Of a stretch of DNA of 64,000 bases, positions 61,714 to 64,000 are shown in pieces. Made by a program: the position numbers and the translations under genes. The first letter of the stretch is position 1, and each line of letters starts with the position of its first letter. The notes under the pieces were generated by a model that saw only the letters and a list, made by a program, of their open reading frames with translations, ran no database searches and was not told where the DNA came from. The stretch is from assembly GCF_003285015.1 (NCBI RefSeq), contig NZ_QMFB01000013.1, forward strand, positions 65,045-129,044, in the 5' to 3' direction. The stretch is from Paenibacillus contaminans (GTDB taxonomy: Bacteria > Bacillota > Bacilli > Paenibacillales > NBRC-103111).

Positions 61714-61784
61714 AAGGATAAATGCATGCCGGCGTCTTTGACGCCGGCATTTACCGTAGGTTTAGAACCTCATCCGCGATATAC
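61714..61784 (+). repeat. Dispersed repeat R1, copy 4
   Basis: It begins AAGGATAAATGC, contains the hairpin ATGCCGGCGTC-TTT-GACGCCGGCAT and ends CGATATAC. Only the outer blocks and the central palindrome design are shared with the other copies. It lies between the lipoprotein gene and the beta-helix gene. Confidence 0.6.
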
Positions 61785-61841
61785 ATGCCGATTAACTTGA
61801 AAACCGGCGGAACCCGTCAAGCCTCTATGGATGGCTAGCCG

Positions 61842-63191
61842 CTACTTCGCTTCTTTAATCAAATTTTGCGTATATTGCGTCATGTGATCCAGGAAAGCTT
61901 TCGGCTCCATCTTGCCTGCCATGACATCCCCGAACAGTTTTTCGAATTCTCCGGAGATATCAACCGGAATAATAAACTGCACTTTCTTCGCTTTCGCAGA
62001 AAGCTCAACCGCTTGTTTTTCTAGCGGATCCGACAGCGATGCCACATAAGAATTGTCTTTCAACGCCGGGACAAAGCCCAGATTTTTCGCAAAGGAGGAT
62101 GTTCCTTCCTCTGACGACGTCAGCCACTTCATAAATTCCCAGCCAAGATCTTTGTTTTTGCTCGGGCCGACCAGCATCACGCTTTGCCCGGAAATATAAA
62201 GCGCATCCTCCGGCATTGACGCTACTCCCAGCTGCAGTTCCGGATTTTTGGACAAATAAAACTTTGCCGAAGCCGGCAGCAGCAAGCCCATCGCTTGTTT
62301 TTCATTAATGAACGCATCGGTATCCTTAGGGAAAGATTGATTCATCTTTTGCATGCGCGCATCATCGATATTTTCCCGTTTAAACCGAACCATCCACTCA
62401 AGCGCTTCGACCACCTTCGGATCGCTGAAATTTACCGTTTTCGTTTCGGCGTTCCAGAAGGTTTTGTCGTCCGCTCCGTTCGCGTATGCAAATGTGGTGA
62501 ACGCAGTCATGGAATTATAGATGATATGAGGCAGTTGGCCGGTCATCTCCTGGTTCCCGTCCTTGACAACCCAAAACTTTTTGAAGAAAGCGTCGATATC
62601 CGCAAGCGTTTTTAACTTAGGAAATTCCGTCATTCCATACTGATCGAGTATTTTTTTGTTATAGAAAATCGGAAATAACGTCATCGTATCGAATGGCAGC
62701 CCGTACATTTTCTCATTGTAGGTAACCAGCGCTTTATTCGTATCGGGAAATTTTTTTTTCAAATCCGGAGCTTTCGTCAAATACGGCGTCAAGTCCGCGT
62801 AGATCCCGTCTTTGATGAAATTGACGTTCGTTAAAGGAGTGCCCGTAAGGAACAGCTCGGGAGCGATCCCGTTCGTAACCATGTTCGTCAAATCCGCCTC
62901 GCCGCCGAATGCAAGCTTGACTTTCACGTTCGGATACGTCTTGTTAAATGCCTTCACAACCTCTTCCAGCTGCGCTTGCAAGTGAGGCCAAGGCGTCATA
63001 AAGCTGATTTCGCCTGAGAATGAAGCGGGATCGGATTTTCCTTTGTCTTTCCCTTCTTCAGCCGTAGGCTTAGCTGATGGCGCGGTTGAAGGTTCGGTCG
63101 TCGATGGCTGCTTGGCGTCATTGCTTGAACATCCGGCGATCATAATTAGAAAGAGTACGGATAGTAGCGCTATCGAAATCATTCTTTTCAT
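61842..63191 (-). CDS. Extracellular sugar-binding lipoprotein, 449 residues
   Basis: I chose the ATG at 63191 because GAGGTGA lies 8 nt upstream and the signal then has normal length: 'MKRMISIALLSVLFLIMIAG' followed by the lipobox cysteine. A Ser/Thr/Pro/Lys tether follows. The mature part is family-1 solute-binding protein: 'GEISFMTPWPHLQAQLEEVV', 'FNKTYPNVKVKLAFGG', 'LFLTGTPLTNV', 'KMYGLPFDTMTLFPIFYNKK'. No permease genes lie downstream; they may be upstream, outside the window. A near-perfect cre box lies about 140 bp upstream. Confidence 0.88.
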   Translation of the reverse strand: MKRMISIALLSVLFLIMIAGCSSNDAKQPSTTEPSTAPSAKPTAEEGKDKGKSDPASFSGEISFMTPWPHLQAQLEEVVKAFNKTYPNVKVKLAFGGEADLTNMVTNGIAPELFLTGTPLTNVNFIKDGIYADLTPYLTKAPDLKKKFPDTNKALVTYNEKMYGLPFDTMTLFPIFYNKKILDQYGMTEFPKLKTLADIDAFFKKFWVVKDGNQEMTGQLPHIIYNSMTAFTTFAYANGADDKTFWNAETKTVNFSDPKVVEALEWMVRFKRENIDDARMQKMNQSFPKDTDAFINEKQAMGLLLPASAKFYLSKNPELQLGVASMPEDALYISGQSVMLVGPSKNKDLGWEFMKWLTSSEEGTSSFAKNLGFVPALKDNSYVASLSDPLEKQAVELSAKAKKVQFIIPVDISGEFEKLFGDVMAGKMEPKAFLDHMTQYTQNLIKEAK

Positions 63192-63327
63192 GGATACGTT
63201 CACCTCATGATTTTTGTAGGTAATACTGCTCCTTGCAAAGTCCTGTTCCTCTGCTGTTGATAAACCGCCTGTTCCCCCTCCGTTTCCCCAAAAATGCATC
63301 GGTACATGTACGTACGGTCGCCAAGCT

Positions 63328-63341
63328 TGAAAGCGCTTAAT
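63328..63341 (+). promoter_or_regulatory. Probable cre (CcpA) site upstream of the binding lipoprotein
   Basis: TGAAAGCGCTTAAT matches the consensus TGWAARCGYTWNCW at 13 of 14 positions, between the truncated gene ending at 63412 and the lipoprotein start. Confidence 0.6.
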
Positions 63342-63411
63342 CGAACAGCTCAAGTATAAAAGCTTTGATATGAATTTAGTATGAATTCGCGTCTTCACCG
63401 ATCGTCCCGAG

Positions 63412-64000
63412 CTATGCCTGCCATTCGACCTCGGTCAGCACGTTTACCCCCTGAACGAACGGGATGTCGTTGGCTATACGGACCGAATGCCCCGCGGAGT
63501 TGCCGATCTTCAAGCCTAATCGGTATACGCCTGCATGCTCGGGCAAGGGAAGACTCGCTTGAACGACATGCGCAAGCAAGCTTCTCTTGGCGTCTCCGGG
63601 CTCGTGCGGATGCCAATGCCTCGGGTCCCCGGCAGAAGAAGCCTGTATTTCATTTCCTTGCTGGTCGATCCATACGAACGCCGCAGATTCCAGTCCGTGC
63701 GGCGCGGCGAAGCCGTAATTCCGGAGTTCCAGCGTAAGCGACGCCAATTGCTTCTCCCGCAGCATCCCAATTTCCAGCCTGCCGGCCTGCAAGTAATAGC
63801 CCAAATGATCGCGGATATAGTCGAAAGTCGTTCGGCGAATCTCGTTTCCATGCTCGTCCAAAAACCAGGCGTCCGCATAAGGAAGCCTGTTCAGCTGCAG
63901 CCACGATGGATCGATGCCGATTTCCTTCCAATATTCCATCGAATATTTCCCGTCATCGTCGCCCTGCCGATAATACTCCTCACGGTTGTTATGAATCAGA
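63412..64000 (-). CDS. C-terminal part of a DUF4832-like protein (5' end off window)
   Basis: The frame is open to the window edge: codons continue upstream of the internal ATG at 63939 as '..NREEYYRQGDDDGKYS', so the start lies outside. The visible part has 'TTFDYIRDHLGYYLQAGRLE', 'SLTLELRNYGFAAPHG' and 'GDAKRSLLAHVVQASLPLPEH', a beta-sandwich arrangement like the DUF4832 domain that follows DUF4874 barrels in putative glycoside hydrolases. Assignment is by pattern memory only. It ends shortly upstream of the cre box and lipoprotein gene, in the same direction. Confidence 0.65.
   Translation of the reverse strand, partial: LIHNNREEYYRQGDDDGKYSMEYWKEIGIDPSWLQLNRLPYADAWFLDEHGNEIRRTTFDYIRDHLGYYLQAGRLEIGMLREKQLASLTLELRNYGFAAPHGLESAAFVWIDQQGNEIQASSAGDPRHWHPHEPGDAKRSLLAHVVQASLPLPEHAGVYRLGLKIGNSAGHSVRIANDIPFVQGVNVLTEVEWQA

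Overview
The window looks like a chromosomal segment of a Paenibacillus-type Firmicute. This rests on gene content, not on a database match: YesM/YesN-like two-component proteins, LplA/LplB/YtcP-type sugar ABC transporters, membrane-bound AraC regulators, very large SLH-domain (S-layer-anchored) surface proteins, strong AAAGGAGG ribosome binding sites and several CcpA (cre)-like boxes. Most of the window is devoted to capture, import and degradation of plant or microbial polysaccharides, with a few unrelated genes between the clusters.

Layout. 1-2010: the N-terminal part of a secreted, internally duplicated protein. 2600-3302: a small toxin-antitoxin patch, with a 29-residue holin-like toxin, an intact mazE-like antitoxin and a collapsed mazF. 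3606-12338: a GH39-type glycosidase, a YesN/YesM two-component system and a sugar-binding lipoprotein on the minus strand, divergent from the two permeases. 12339-14240: DUF4395 gene set in repeat-rich intergenic DNA. 14241-16319: two pectate-lyase-superfamily genes. 16497-20363: a 1288-residue SLH protein, divergent from an AraC/cupin regulator.

21766-40735 is the core of the window: about 19 kb of co-oriented minus-strand genes. In transcription order they are a membrane AraC regulator, a sugar-binding lipoprotein, two permeases, an SLH/DUF4838 surface protein, an SGNH hydrolase, a ceramidase-like hydrolase, a GH78-type rhamnosidase and a GH106-type enzyme. The proposed logic is surface depolymerisation, ABC import, and intracellular trimming of a rhamnose-containing, possibly acylated glycan. 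The last four enzymes lack signal peptides.

41105-44670 holds an SRPBCC protein, prfC and a metallophosphoesterase. 45312-51609 holds a second SLH/DUF4838 protein and an AraC regulator. 52095-54018 holds an aldo/keto reductase and an SDR separated by a MITE-like element. 54348-55271 is an Rpn-family nuclease gene. 56091-64000 is another sugar-catabolic block: a Gfo/Idh/MocA protein resembling GH109, a galactonate-dehydratase-like enolase, an SDR, a Tat-exported beta-helix protein, a sugar-binding lipoprotein and a truncated DUF4832-like gene.

The intergenic DNA is unusually rich in small repeats. There are four copies of an AAGGATAAACGGC element, two copies of a roughly 200-bp element, a TGAGGCAAAC cluster, a 51-bp tandem array, a MITE-like element and large inverted repeats. 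No tRNA, rRNA, CRISPR array or intact insertion sequence was recognised.
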